From DATBJG01 sp963790545 (GTDB lineage: Bacteria; Acidobacteriota; Vicinamibacteria; Vicinamibacterales; JAMQPK01): DNA of 64,000 nt. Made by a program: the position numbers and the translations under genes. The notes under the pieces are model-generated. The model did no database searches. It saw only the letters and a program-made list of their open reading frames with translations, and was not told where the DNA came from. This document shows, in pieces, positions 42,801 to 52,683 of this stretch; within the stretch, counting starts at the first letter, position 1, and every line of letters begins with the position of its first letter. Location of the stretch: NCBI GenBank assembly GCA_963790545.1, contig CAWBPA010000019.1, positions 62,001 to 126,000 on the forward strand. The letters are read 5' to 3'.

Positions 42801-44177
42801 GGCGGTCAGGGGGGACGAGCCCATTGATCTTCGTGTCGAGAGCGGCACGATTGAATTGGGATTGTTCCAGAGCCTGACGAGGCAGGTCACCGATCTGAGC
42901 GGTCAGCTTCAGATGGTGCTTCGCGCCACGGGGACCGCTCGCACTCCACGCGTGGACGGTGACATCACGTTGGCGAAAGGGACGTTCCGCACGACTGGGA
43001 CCGGGGTCGTTTATAGCGAGCTCGATACCCACATGCGATTCGTGGGGGACCGCCTCATCGTCGATCGGCTGAGCGTGCTCGACGACGATGGCGATCGCCT
43101 CAACGCGGAAGGAGCTCTGGGAATTCAGGAACGCCGAATCGCCTCGCTCGATGTTCTGGCGTCTGGCTCGCAGTTCAAGATTCTCGACAACGATTTGGGC
43201 CACGTCGAGCTCGACATGCTCGTCCGCCTCAGCGGCGAGGCTCAGCGGCCGGTCATCGAGGGCAACGTCGAAACACGTGCTGGCCGACTGGAAGTCGATC
43301 GCCTGCTGCAACAATTGACCGCAAACCCATACCGCGTCGAGTCCAGATCCCTCGACCGACGATCCACCAGCGCCGGGCCTCCTTGACTCGACGACCGTCG
43401 CGCTGAAGGTTCATGTCTCCGACAACATGCTTCTTCGGGGCCGCAACCTCAGGGCCCGCTTCTCCAGAATTGGTCTGGGCGATGTAAACATGACGATTGG
43501 AGGTGACATCGACCTCCGCAAAGCGCCGGGCGCCGCACCCCAGCTCGTCGGGTCTGTGACAGTGGTTCGTGGTTTCTACGATTTCCAAGGGCGGCGGTTT
43601 GAGATTGAGCGCGATAGCCTCATCCGGTTCGAAGGTATCGAGCCCCTCAACCCCACGCTCCAAATCGTCGCCAAGCGCGAGATCTCCGGTGTTCTCACAC
43701 AAGTCAACCTGCGCGGCACGGTTCGCTCGCCCGAGCTGACGCTGTCGAGCCAGCCACCGCTCGACGAAGCCGACATCCTGTCTCTCATTGTTTTCAACCA
43801 ACCCGTCAACGCGCTCGGTCAGAACGAGCGGGTAGGGCTGGTCGAACGCGCGGGAGAGCTCGCTGCCGGATACGTGACGGCGCCTCTCGCGGATTCAATT
43901 GCCGATGCGTTGGACCTGGACCTTTTCGAGATCCGGACGGTGGGGGAATCCGGAGTTGGGACCCTCGCTGTCGGTTGGCCAGCAGTTCGGCAGTCGACTC
44001 TACGTGAACTTTCGACAGGAGTTTGGCGCCACCGATGCGAGCCAGCTGTCTTTCGAATATCGATTGACCGAGCTTCTCAGAATGGTCACGTCGATTGCCC
44101 AGGGGACCCGCAGAACGCACAGGAGTCAGCGCATCGAAACCGGCGCCGCGGATCTGATCCTGGTGATTAGCTACTGA
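39819..44177 (+). CDS. TamB-like translocation/assembly protein, three frameshifts
   Basis: A locus of about 1,450 codons starts at ATG 39819 (or GTG 39867), overlapping the TamA-like gene. It has an N-terminal membrane anchor (LLLRALVLLVATIVTLTLVLAA), then a very long stretch of short beta-strands of the AsmA/TamB bridge type (GSLFTSVVLEGVTLQHEGKP). The reading frame changes near 41745, near 43340 and near 43965. The C-terminal DUF490 domain is evident: SSQPPLDEADILSLIVFNQP, ELAAGYVTAPLADSIADALD, then LSVGQQFGSRLYVNFRQEFG and LILVISY. TamB spans the periplasm as a hydrophobic groove and partners TamA. The 3' end overlaps the convergent debranching-enzyme gene by 7 bases. Confidence 0.85.
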
Positions 44178-46180
44178 GCCGTCTTCACCCACGCCCGCAG
44201 TACTTCGGCCACACTCCAGGCCTGCGCGATGCAACCGCGCGGCGTGAACGGTGGCTCGGCGTCGAAAATCTCGCTGATCGAACCAACGCAGGCTTCGTCG
44301 AGATGCGGAATGAACCCTCGAAGCAGATGGTGTGCACCCCTGCGATCTGCCGGATACGTTTTGAGCCAGGCATCGATGAACGCGCCAATCAGCCACGCCC
44401 ACACGGTTCCCTGGTGATACGCCGCATCTCTTGCCTTCAAATCACCGTCGTATTGTGATTGGTAGCTCGGGTGATCGGCGGACAACGAGCGGAGTCCGAC
44501 CGGTGTCAGAAGCCGGTCGCGCACGACCGTGAGTACCGGTTCCCAATGCTCTTTTGCCAGCACCGAGTGCGGCAGAGAGATGGCAAAGATTTGATTTGGT
44601 CGGCAGGCCGAATCGTCGCCGTTTTCCCCATCGACGACATCGTTGAGATATCCAAGCGAGGGATTCCAGAACCGCTGATTGAACGAGGCGTGCGCCTTCC
44701 GAGCCTGATCCTCGTAGAGACGGGAATCGCCCGCCGGATCTTCGTCGCGAATCCACTGAGCCATCAGGGAGAGCGACTGGTACCAGAGGGCATTGATCTC
44801 GACGGCTTTTCCGCGCCGCGGCGTGACCACCCAGTCGCCGACTTTGGCGTCCATCCATGTCAGTTGATAGCCCTCGGCGCCCTGGCGGAGCAGTCCATCG
44901 GCATCGACCCCGATGCCGAACTTCGTTCCTTCCAGATGATGGTCGATGATGGCCACGAGCGTGGGCAACAACACCCGAAGCGTTGCGCGATCGCCTGTGA
45001 GGTCGAGATACCGATGAAGCGCATGGAAGAACCAGAGCGTCGCATCCGCCGTGTGATAGAGCCCCACCCGTTCCCCCTCCGGGAACATGTTGGGAATCAA
45101 CCCGTCCCGAACGTAGTGCGCGAATGTTCTGAGGATGTAGCCGGCCTCGCGGTACCGGCCGGTCGCCATCGTCAGGCCTTCGAGACCGATCATCGTGTCG
45201 CGGCCCCAGTCGGTGAACCAGTGATAGCCGGCAATCACGGTCCGCACTTCGTCGCCCGCGGCCCGCGCTCTTGCCGCCTCACCTAATCGTGCGGCGGGGA
45301 CGATGATGAATTGATCCGCTGCGAGGGCTAATTCCCCCACCACGGAGAGGTGGGTTGACGGGCAGGCACGCTGTCGAAGGTCGCTGCGACGCTGCATCTC
45401 GGCGGTCAACGCTTGTTGCGGCTTCAAGGCGCGAATCGTCTCCCACGTCTCTGTAGACGCGACAAACGCTGCCTCGCTGTCGTCCATCGCGATGGCAATA
45501 TAGCCAGGACTCCACAGCTGGCCGATATGGGGATATCCCCGTCGAAGCTCCAGCGCATATTCCTGGCTCATCACGTGACGTCGCTCGACGATGAACTCCG
45601 AGCGAGGACCGTAGACGAGCATGCGCAGGGAAGGCATGTTATCGCCAGCGCTGATCTCGTAGCCTTCGTCCGTGGCGACAAAGCTGTAGGACTCCGGTAA
45701 CAGATCGCCCAGTGACCCTTCGTGCGGCCGAAAGTGCACCATCGGCCTGAGTGTCAGTCGCACGGGCAGTTCGGCCTGCAGCACCCGGTAGAGGATATGC
45801 ACCGAGTTCTGCAGATACGGCATCACCAGACGCTTTTCGATAACGACACCCTCAAATTCATAACGCCACACCGGAAGACCCATTTCGAGGCGGAATTCGA
45901 CGAGCCCGTTGCTTTCCTCCCCCTCGGTGTCACGCCGGGTCTCGCCATCGAGGGCGAACACGCGACCCTTCGTGTGAACGGTGGAGCGAAGTTGATTGAG
46001 CATCATCATTCGGCCGAGAGGCGCCGGCAGGGCCGAGATGAGCAGTCCGTGAAAACGCCTCGTCAGGGTGCCGCTGACGGTCTCCGATGCGTAACCGCCA
46101 AGACCATTGGTGACGAGCCACTCGAGGCTGCTGTCCGGCTGGGTGTCGGACGTGAAGTCAAGTCGACGGACGTCTGTCAC
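44171..46180 (-). CDS. Glycogen debranching enzyme, amylo-alpha-1,6-glucosidase type
   Basis: The protein is 669 residues and intact. The N-terminal domain starts EWLVTNGLGGYASETVSG and RRFHGLLISA, the classic beginning of bacterial GDE. The (alpha/alpha)6 catalytic barrel includes AGYHWFTDWGRDTMIGLEGL with a catalytic Asp, NMFPEGERVGLYHTADATLW, AKVGDWVVTPRRGKAVEINA, QIFAISLPHS and AAYHQGTVWAWLIG. The enzyme removes alpha-1,6 branches from glycogen-like glucans. It lies downstream of the glgX-like gene (23-base overlap), so both debranching activities are co-expressed and could supply linear maltodextrin to TreY/TreZ encoded nearby. Confidence 0.93.
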   Translation of the reverse strand: MTDVRRLDFTSDTQPDSSLEWLVTNGLGGYASETVSGTLTRRFHGLLISALPAPLGRMMMLNQLRSTVHTKGRVFALDGETRRDTEGEESNGLVEFRLEMGLPVWRYEFEGVVIEKRLVMPYLQNSVHILYRVLQAELPVRLTLRPMVHFRPHEGSLGDLLPESYSFVATDEGYEISAGDNMPSLRMLVYGPRSEFIVERRHVMSQEYALELRRGYPHIGQLWSPGYIAIAMDDSEAAFVASTETWETIRALKPQQALTAEMQRRSDLRQRACPSTHLSVVGELALAADQFIIVPAARLGEAARARAAGDEVRTVIAGYHWFTDWGRDTMIGLEGLTMATGRYREAGYILRTFAHYVRDGLIPNMFPEGERVGLYHTADATLWFFHALHRYLDLTGDRATLRVLLPTLVAIIDHHLEGTKFGIGVDADGLLRQGAEGYQLTWMDAKVGDWVVTPRRGKAVEINALWYQSLSLMAQWIRDEDPAGDSRLYEDQARKAHASFNQRFWNPSLGYLNDVVDGENGDDSACRPNQIFAISLPHSVLAKEHWEPVLTVVRDRLLTPVGLRSLSADHPSYQSQYDGDLKARDAAYHQGTVWAWLIGAFIDAWLKTYPADRRGAHHLLRGFIPHLDEACVGSISEIFDAEPPFTPRGCIAQAWSVAEVLRAWVKTAQ

Positions 46181-48404
46181 AATCGCTGATCTGGTCGTCT
46201 ATCTGCTTGGAGCTCAACAGCACAATCGATCGGGCTGCCAGCTGCAGAATCTGTGCGGGCGCAAAGACCTGACCTGAAGGTTCAGGCTCGGGGACATGAG
46301 TATTCAGCACTTCGGCCCACGACGTCCCCCATTCCAGTCCGGGAAGCGTGAACGGCAGAGAGTCGTCGTGGGCGTTGAAGAGAACGAGAAAACTTGCGTC
46401 CGTGAGAGGCTGGCCCTGGGGTCCCACCTGGGACATGGCTGCGCCATTCAGGAACACGGTCATCGACTTGGCAAAACCTGTCTGCCAGTCCTCCTGCGAC
46501 ATCTCCTCGCCGTTAGGCGTGAACCAGGCGATGTCACGCACGGGTGGCCGTCCCTCGCCACCTTTGAACCATCCCGCTCGGCGGAAAATCGGATGTTCTC
46601 TCCGGAGCGTCGTCAGGCGCTGGGTAAAACGAAGCAGCGGTTCGTCCATTCGATCCCAGTCAAACCATGAGAGCTCGTTGTCTTGACAGTAGGCGTTGTT
46701 GTTGCCGCTTTGGGTACGGCCGCATTCGTCGCCGGACACCAACATCGGGATACCCTGCGACAGCAACATCGTGGTGAGAAAATTTCGCTGCTGCTTCGCC
46801 CGCAAGGCATTGACGGCTGGGTCGTCGGTCGGACCCTCGTGCCCGCAGTTCCACGATCGGTTGTCGTTGTGACCGTCGCGATTGTCCTCACCGTTCGCTT
46901 CGTTGTGCTTCTCGTTGTAGGAAACGAGATCTCGAAGAGTGAAGCCATCATGGGCGGTCACGAAGTTGACGCTTGCGTAGGGACGGCGCCCATCAGCCGC
47001 ATAGAGATCGGAACTTCCGGTAAAGCGTGACGCGAATTCGGCGAGCGTTTGATCCGCGCCCCGCCAGTAGTCGCGCACGCAATCGCGGTACTTGCCGTTC
47101 CACTCGGACCAGAGCGGTGGGAAGTTTCCAACTTGATACCCGCCTTCGCCAACATCCCACGGCTCGGCAATCAACTTCACACGGCTGACGACCGGATCCT
47201 GCTGGATGATGTCGAAAAACGAGGAAAGGCGGTCGACTTCGTGCAATTCGCGCGCGAGCGTGGAGGCCAGATCGAACCGGAACCCATCGACATGCAGGTC
47301 CAACACCCAGTAGCGAAGCGAATCCATGATGAGCTGCAGAACGTGGGGGTGACGCACGTTCAGACTGTTGCCCGTGCCCGTGTAGTCGAAGTAGTACCCG
47401 GGTCTGTCCTGAACGACGCGGTAGTACGCGACGATTGTCGATGCCTTTGAACGAGAACGTCGGTCCGAGGTGATTGCCTTCTGCCGTGTGGTTGTAGACG
47501 ACATCCAGAATGACTTCAATGCCTGCGGTGTGAAGCGCTTTGACCATCTCGCGAAATTCGCGAACCTGCTCGCCGGAGCCGCCACGGCTCGAGTACTCGT
47601 TGTGCGGCGCAAAGTACCCGATGGAGTTGTAGCCCCAATAATTCCGCAGACCGCGTGAGACCAGCCAACCCTCGTGGACGAATTGATGCACCGGCATCAG
47701 CTCGACTGCGGTAATGCCCAATTGTTCGAGATAGCGGATGACTGCGGGATGCGCCAGACCGGCATAGGTCCCGCGCTGTTCTGGTGGGACCTCAGGCATT
47801 GTGGCTATGAGGCCCTTGACGTGGGCCTCATAGATGATGGTCTCGTGGAGGGGTCGGCGCGGCGGCGTATCTCGTCCCCAGTCGAAGCCTGGATCAACCA
47901 CGATGCTGCGCGGAACGAACGGCGCACTGTCGCGGTCATCCGCTGCACTGTTGATGCCCGGATCGGGTTCTCCCTCCGCCCGCTTGTGTCCGAAGATCGC
48001 CTCGTTCCACGTCACGCGACCTTCAATCGCACGCGCGTAAGGATCGAGGAGAAGTTTGGCCGGATTCGCGCGCAGGCCGTCAGCAGGGGCTCCAGAGGCC
48101 GTGCACGCGAAAGCCGTAGCGTTGCCCGGGCTTCACCCCGGGCAAGTACCCGTGCCAGCAAAACGCCGTGGATTCGGGTAAGCGGCACCGAGCGTTCGCG
48201 GCCCGCATCGTCGAACAGGCAGAGTTCGACTTTGGTAGCGACCTCGGAGAACAACGAGAAGTTGGTCCCGCGACCGTCGAACGTCGCGCCCAGTGGAAAT
48301 GGCTCTCCGGGCCAGACTGCTGACCCCGGATTTCCATCGAACGGGTCAGAAAAATGGTTCGGAGTCAGAGAGTCCGGGGTCAGCCCACGTCGGTGAGCGA
48401 GCAT
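46158..48404 (-). CDS. glgX: Glycogen debranching enzyme GlgX (GH13), several frameshifts
   Basis: The CBM48-like N-terminus reads WPGEPFPLGATFDGRGTNFS, then shifts frame near 48180 (WHGYLPGVKPGQRYGFRVHG) and again near 48080. The catalytic barrel follows with TIIYEAHVKGLIATMPEVP, NYWGYNSIGYFAPHNEYSS and VILDVVYNHTAEGNHLGPT. A further shift near 47450 leads to LHVDGFRFDLAS (nucleophile Asp), VKLIAEPWDVGEGGYQVGNF (acid/base Glu) and NFVTAHDGFTLRDLV. GlgX hydrolyses alpha-1,6 branches of limit dextrins. The 5' end is unusual: the first 30 or so codons from 48404 lie in a REP-like inverted repeat rather than normal N-terminal coding, so the true start is uncertain. Confidence 0.87.
48320..48383. 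repeat. REP-like inverted repeat at the glgX 5' end
   Basis: CTGACCCCGGA (48320-48330) and TCCGGGGTCAG (48373-48383) form a perfect 11-bp inverted repeat with a 42-base centre that also contains GGGTCAG and GAGTCAG. The CTGACCCC-type ends resemble REP elements mobilised by RAYT transposases. Confidence 0.6.
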
Positions 48405-48568
48405 GTTTGGTCACGTCGCGGACAAGTGTCTCATGAACCTGCCCGCGCCAACCTGATGTCGCGGACCCGTCCTCGCTGGCGCCTGTTCTTGTACAGCAAG
48501 CGGTGTGCCGCACACGTCACATTGCCGGACGGCCTTGCTCTTGCTTCAAAAGACAATTGGAGAGGTAT

Positions 48569-48874
48569 ATGCGGTTTTCTGCTGTCTTCAACACCCTTGG
48601 TGCGATTCGGCCCAGACGCGCGAAGGCGGGTGAGCCGGCGCCCCCATGGTTCGAGACGATTCTTCGTCAGATCGGTCAGCGGTTTTGTGGACTTCGCGGT
48701 CACCAGGCTCTGGTGCATTTCGAACCGAACAGGATGTCGCTGCAATGTTCGCGGTGTGGATTCGAGTCCCGCGGATGGCACATCGGAAAGGGGTCGCCCC
48801 TTCGCGGTCATCAAGAGTTGCCTGCGGCAAAGCCGACAACGGCCCTTGTCCCATTTCGCCGCCGGCTGGCGTAG
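48569..48874 (+). CDS. Small putative zinc-binding protein
   Basis: The open frame of about 100 codons contains WFETILRQIGQRFCGLRGHQ, then LVHFEPNRMSLQCSRCGFES. The C-x4-H and C-x2-C residues could form a zinc site, and this block has the compact conserved look of a real small domain. The N-terminal part is less convincing and the start is uncertain. No family is named with confidence. Confidence 0.4.
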   Translation: MRFSAVFNTLGAIRPRRAKAGEPAPPWFETILRQIGQRFCGLRGHQALVHFEPNRMSLQCSRCGFESRGWHIGKGSPLRGHQELPAAKPTTALVPFRRRLA

Positions 48875-48904
48875 AAATGGGCAACCAGGAAGGGAGAGGT
48901 TCCG

Positions 48905-49355
48905 ATGGTCGTAGAAGGACTCGAAACCACGAACTTTTGGCTGGCGGTCATTGCCATTGTCAGCGTTATCCAGATTTTCGTACTTGTTGCAGGCGCTGTG
49001 GTTTTCCTATCACCTCTATGTGAAGACCACGAGGGTAGCGAACGAACTCGAGGCGCGTTACTTGATGCCGCTGAGCACGTTGAACACGCGTGTAAACAGG
49101 ATTCCTCGACGAGGCGGAGGATTTGGCCGAGCGCGTCAAGGACGCCGAATCCGCCGTCCGGAACCGATCAGGCACGTGGCTGACGCCGGAAATGTGGCGG
49201 TTGCTGCCGTGCGTGCCCGCAGTTGGCCGATCGTGGGAATCTTGCGAGGTCTTCGAGTGGCAATGGACGTAATCTTCGACAACTGGCCTCCGCCTCGAAG
49301 GACCTACAAAACGCCCAGCGCCGCCGACCGCGCGTCAACTTGGTCGCAATCCTAG
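48905..49355 (+). CDS. Small membrane-anchored coiled-coil protein, frameshifted
   Basis: From ATG 48905 the protein has an N-terminal transmembrane helix (FWLAVIAIVSVIQIFVLVAG). Coding changes frame near 49007 to YHLYVKTTRVANELEARYLM. It changes again near 49095 to EAEDLAERVKDAESAVRNR (coiled coil) and near 49167 to VAVAAVRARSWPIVGILRGL. Joined together it gives one TM helix followed by heptad-like helices, similar in plan to DUF948-type proteins. Three shifts within 200 bases are notable. The function is unknown. Confidence 0.55.
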
Positions 49356-49523
49356 ACAGGTTACATGGTCGGTTGTCGGCTTCCGATACAGACACGGCTC
49401 GAGGAGGAGGGTTTTGAGGAATTCTCACCGGTACAGGTGTTGCACTACTAGCGGGCAACCGGGACAAAAACGTTCCGGTACTCCATCCTCTCCCGTACAC
49501 GGCGGGAGTCTCTGCCAAAGATG

Positions 49524-49545
49524 GGAGGCGTCTCGCGACGCCTCC
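49524..49545 (+). promoter_or_regulatory. Leader hairpin before the response regulator
   Basis: GGAGGCGTC / GACGCCTCC form a 9-bp stem with a TCGC loop, ending 14 bases before the ATG at 49560. It could be a terminator of the upstream unit or affect translation start. No clear -24/-12 sigma-54 promoter was found in the 200 bases before it. Confidence 0.4.
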
Positions 49546-49559
49546 TCCCTACTAGCATC

Positions 49560-50970
49560 ATGGCAGCTACCCGCGTGCTCATCATCGAAGACGACCAAGA
49601 CGCAGCCGAGGCGTTGAAGTTACTGGTTGAGTCCCACGGCTATGCGGCTCGAACGGCCGGCACAGGGGCCGAAGGCCGCGAGCTGTTCGGGAACTGGGAA
49701 ACCCAGCTTGTCCTCATGGACATGGTGCTCCCGGACGTCGCGGGCCTGGAGTTGTTACGGGAGTTCCGCGAAACGCGTCCGGAGGCCCAGATCATCGTGG
49801 TGACCGGGTTTGGAACCGTGCCTGCTGCCGTGGATGCGATGGGTGCGGGAGCGTTCAGCTTCATCGAGAAGCCTGTCGAACCGAACGTGCTCTTGGCCAT
49901 GCTCGGTAAGGCGGCAGGAGAAGATGACCATCGCCGCCGAGAATCGCCGATCTGAGGGATGAGGTCCGCGAGCACACGAGCTACAGCAGTCTCGTGGCTC
50001 GCAGCGAATCGATGCACCGCCTGTTTCACATGATCGGCTCGGTGGCCGTCACCGACGCGAGCGTGCTCATTACTGGTGAAAGTGGAACCGGTAAGGAGCT
50101 GATTGCCACCGCGATTCATCGGAACAGCCGTCGAGCCAACGGCCCGCTTCATCAAGATTAATTGCGCGGCGATCCCGCAGGAACTCATCGAATCGGAGCT
50201 GTTCGGTCACAAGCGTGGGGCATTCACCGGAGCTGTTGCGGACAAGACCGGCTTGATGGAGCTGGCCGATGGTGGATCGCTCCTGCTCGATGAAGTGGCG
50301 GAAATGCCGCACCAGCGTACAAGCGAAACTGCTTCGGGTGTTGCAGGACCGCGAGTTCCGGCCAGTCGGTGGCAATCATGCCATTCAGCCCAACTTCAGG
50401 CTTCTCAGCGCCACGAATATCAATGTCGAGACGGCCCTCAGCCAGGGCAAGATTCGCGAAGACTTGTACTTCCGCATCAACACCGTGATGCTCGCGATTC
50501 CGGCGCTGCGTGACAGGCCCGAGGATATCCCGCTGCTCGTCGAGCACTTCCTCCACAAGTTCTCATCTCTGCACGAGCGTGACGTCAAATCCCTGAATTC
50601 TGAAGCAGCGAAAACGTTGATGGAGTACTCTTGGCCGGGGAACGTACGCGAACTCGAGCATGTGATCGAGCGCGCCGTGATTGTCGCAGAAGGAAGCGAG
50701 ATCTCGAGAGACGACCTGATGCCGCTCGGGCGTGAGGAGGAACGTCTCCCTCAATCCGGGGGGTTTGCGATTCCGCCGCATTACACGCTGGCGGAAATTG
50801 AGAAGCTGGCGATTGTCCAGACGCTCGAGCGCACCCACTGGAACAAGCGTAAGGCGGCGAGCATTCTCGGAGTCTATCGCCCTACGCTCTACCACAAGCT
50901 GAAGAAGTACAATCTCATCGGACAGGCGGATGTCAGACCACGACAGCAGAAAAAGCCCGCAGAAGAGTGA
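49560..50970 (+). CDS. Sigma-54-dependent response regulator (NtrC family), frameshifted
   Basis: The receiver domain begins TRVLIIEDDQDAAEALKLL with the acceptor Asp in LVLMDMVLPDVAG and the Lys in FIEKPVEP. The frame changes near 49930, near 50140 and near 50310. The AAA+ domain reads across these: LITGESGTGKELIATAIHRN (Walker A), the sigma-54 contact loop GAFTGA in ESELFGHKRGAFTGAV, GGSLLLDEVAEMP (Walker B) and REDLYFRINTVMLAIPALRD. The Fis-type helix-turn-helix ends the protein (NKRKAASILGVYRPTLYHKL). It activates sigma-54 promoters on phosphorylation. The 3' end overlaps the downstream kinase gene by 41 bases, so the two form a coupled two-component pair. Confidence 0.88.
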
Positions 50971-52192
50971 CGCCGATCGTGCCTCCGTCGAGGGAAAGGC
51001 TCCGCAGCCGGAGCGAGCGCCGTCGTCCGAAGGCTCGCCGTCAGCGCCCGCATCGCCCCCGGACCTTGCCGGTTTCGGCACTGATTACATCAACCATATC
51101 TCCCATGAATTGAGGGCGTCTCTCAATACGATTGTGGGATGGGCCGAGCTGCTGCGCACGCGGGGCTTCGACGAAACGGGACGGATCCGGGCTGCGGAAA
51201 CGATTCTGCGCCATTCCCATCAACAGCTCTGGCTGCTCAATTCCCTCATGGATACCTGGCGGCTCATGGCCGGGACCCTGCGATTGACGGTTGGCCCGGT
51301 GGACCTGCGCGACCTCGTGACCTCGGCCGTCCAGGCCATCGAGCCGATCGCGGTTGCCAAAAACGTCAGCGTCCAGCTCGATGTCACGCCACTTTCGGGA
51401 CAGGTTCTGGGAGACGCGGTGCGGCTCAAGCAGGCCATTCTCACGCTTCTCACGAACGCGGTGCAATTTACGACCGGCCCGGGCACGATTCTCGTCCGCC
51501 TTGGACCTTCACTCGCTGGAGCGGAGTTGACCTGTCGGGACGAAGGCCTCGGCGTGGGTCGTGATGCACTCCCGTACTTGTGGGATCGAGATCGGCCCAC
51601 GGATCCAGCAAAGGCGTCGCGCCGGGGGGACGTCGGTGTCGGCCTCAGCCTCGTTCGGGATGTCATCGATCTGCACGGAGGCTCCGTCAACGCCGAGAGC
51701 GATGGTCATGGAATCACCTTTTCGCTGACGCTGCCGCTCGAGTCGGCTCCGCCCGCTGTACGGATGGACCCCACGTGGGTCCCTCATCGAGGACCGGCCG
51801 AGCACCCAATGCGCTCTCGCTTGGCAGGTTTGACGGTGCTGTTGGTGGACGATGAAGCCGATGCGCGAGAAGTTGTGGCCGGCATCCTCAGGCACTATGG
51901 GGCAACCGTCGTCTCGGTGGCGACGGTTGCCGACGCGGTGACACGACTGAGGGAGGGCCGGATTGATGTGCTGCTCACCGACATTGCCATGCCGGGGCAG
52001 GATGGCTACGACCTGATTCGGCGAGTGCGCAAGCTCGGTGTACCGACCGCCGCACTCACGGCGTTTGCCTCCGAGGAGGATCGACGCAAGGCCCTCGCCG
52101 CCGGCTTTCAGGTGCATCTCTCGAAGCCTGTCGAACCCGCCTTGCTCATCGATACGATCGAGATGCTGGGCCGGAAGACGAGCGTTCGCTAG
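50930..52192 (+). CDS. Hybrid histidine kinase (HisKA-HATPase-REC)
   Basis: The 420-residue protein is intact and soluble. After a Ser/Pro/Ala-rich leader comes the dimerisation helix INHISHELRASLNTIVGWAE with the phosphorylated His. The ATPase domain is divergent (LLTNAVQFTTGPGT, CRDEGLGVG, GVGLSLVRDVIDLHGG). The C-terminal receiver has VLLVDDEADAREVVAGILRH, VLLTDIAMPGQDGYD and LSKPVEP. There is no sensor or membrane domain, so the signal must come from partner proteins. It overlaps the NtrC-type regulator gene and is its probable cognate kinase. Confidence 0.92.
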   Translation: MSDHDSRKSPQKSDADRASVEGKAPQPERAPSSEGSPSAPASPPDLAGFGTDYINHISHELRASLNTIVGWAELLRTRGFDETGRIRAAETILRHSHQQLWLLNSLMDTWRLMAGTLRLTVGPVDLRDLVTSAVQAIEPIAVAKNVSVQLDVTPLSGQVLGDAVRLKQAILTLLTNAVQFTTGPGTILVRLGPSLAGAELTCRDEGLGVGRDALPYLWDRDRPTDPAKASRRGDVGVGLSLVRDVIDLHGGSVNAESDGHGITFSLTLPLESAPPAVRMDPTWVPHRGPAEHPMRSRLAGLTVLLVDDEADAREVVAGILRHYGATVVSVATVADAVTRLREGRIDVLLTDIAMPGQDGYDLIRRVRKLGVPTAALTAFASEEDRRKALAAGFQVHLSKPVEPALLIDTIEMLGRKTSVR

Positions 52193-52500
52193 TTGCCGGG
52201 GATCACCTGCAATGCCGATTTCACTTCCCTGACCCCGTTAATCCCCTGTGCCACGGTCAACGCTCGTGAGGCTTCATCTTGAGTTTTCACGCGTCCTGAG
52301 AGCGTCACCACTCCCTTGAAGGTGTCGACGTCGATGCTCAACGCGCCAACGTCCGGAGCATTGATGAGTGCCGTCTTTACTCGCGTCGTGATTGTCGCAT
52401 CGTCGACGGTCTCGCCAACGGTCTTGCCGCATGCGATCGTCATCGCGACCAGCAGCACGAGCGACACGATCCGCGTCGACAGATGTTGTCTCGCTGGCAT
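52189..52500 (-). CDS. Single-BON-domain lipoprotein
   Basis: The 103-residue protein has a lipobox at the end of the signal peptide (LLVAMTIAC) and one BON domain (DDATITTRVKTALINAPDVG, FKGVVTLSGRVKTQDEASRA). BON proteins are membrane-binding and typically induced by osmotic stress. It overlaps the 3' end of the kinase gene convergently by 4 bases. Confidence 0.88.
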   Translation of the reverse strand: MPARQHLSTRIVSLVLLVAMTIACGKTVGETVDDATITTRVKTALINAPDVGALSIDVDTFKGVVTLSGRVKTQDEASRALTVAQGINGVREVKSALQVIPGN

Positions 52501-52544
52501 TGCCGTTCCTCCATTCGGTTCCGAGCCGTGCCAGTGGCTCTCTC

Positions 52545-52621
52545 GCGGGGGCTAAAGCCCCCGCTCTACGTGTAATGCAGACTTCGTTCCGTCGTAGCAG
52601 CGCGCGGGCTTTAGCCCCCGC
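52545..52621. repeat. Palindrome pair upstream of treY
   Basis: GCGGGGGCTAAAGCCCCCGC (52545-52564, perfect) and an imperfect GCGGGCTTTAGCCCCCGC (52604-52621) lie about 40 bases apart, between the BON lipoprotein and treY. They are members of the dispersed palindrome family. Confidence 0.7.
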
Positions 52622-52683
52622 GACACCGGCAAGGTCATCGCGCCCGGTGGCCGTGCGAGCACGGATTTTGCGTTGTTCCGGCT

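Noticed and set aside
44459..45286. 275-codon + strand frame opposite the debranching enzyme
   Set aside because: It is antisense to an intact, fully conserved GH133-type enzyme and has no domain of its own. High GC commonly leaves such frames open.
48122..48145. Palindrome TTGCCCGGG...CCCGGGCAA in the glgX gene
   Set aside because: It encodes the conserved GlgX residues YLPGVKPGQRYG, so it is coding sequence that happens to be palindromic and not a copy of the intergenic family.
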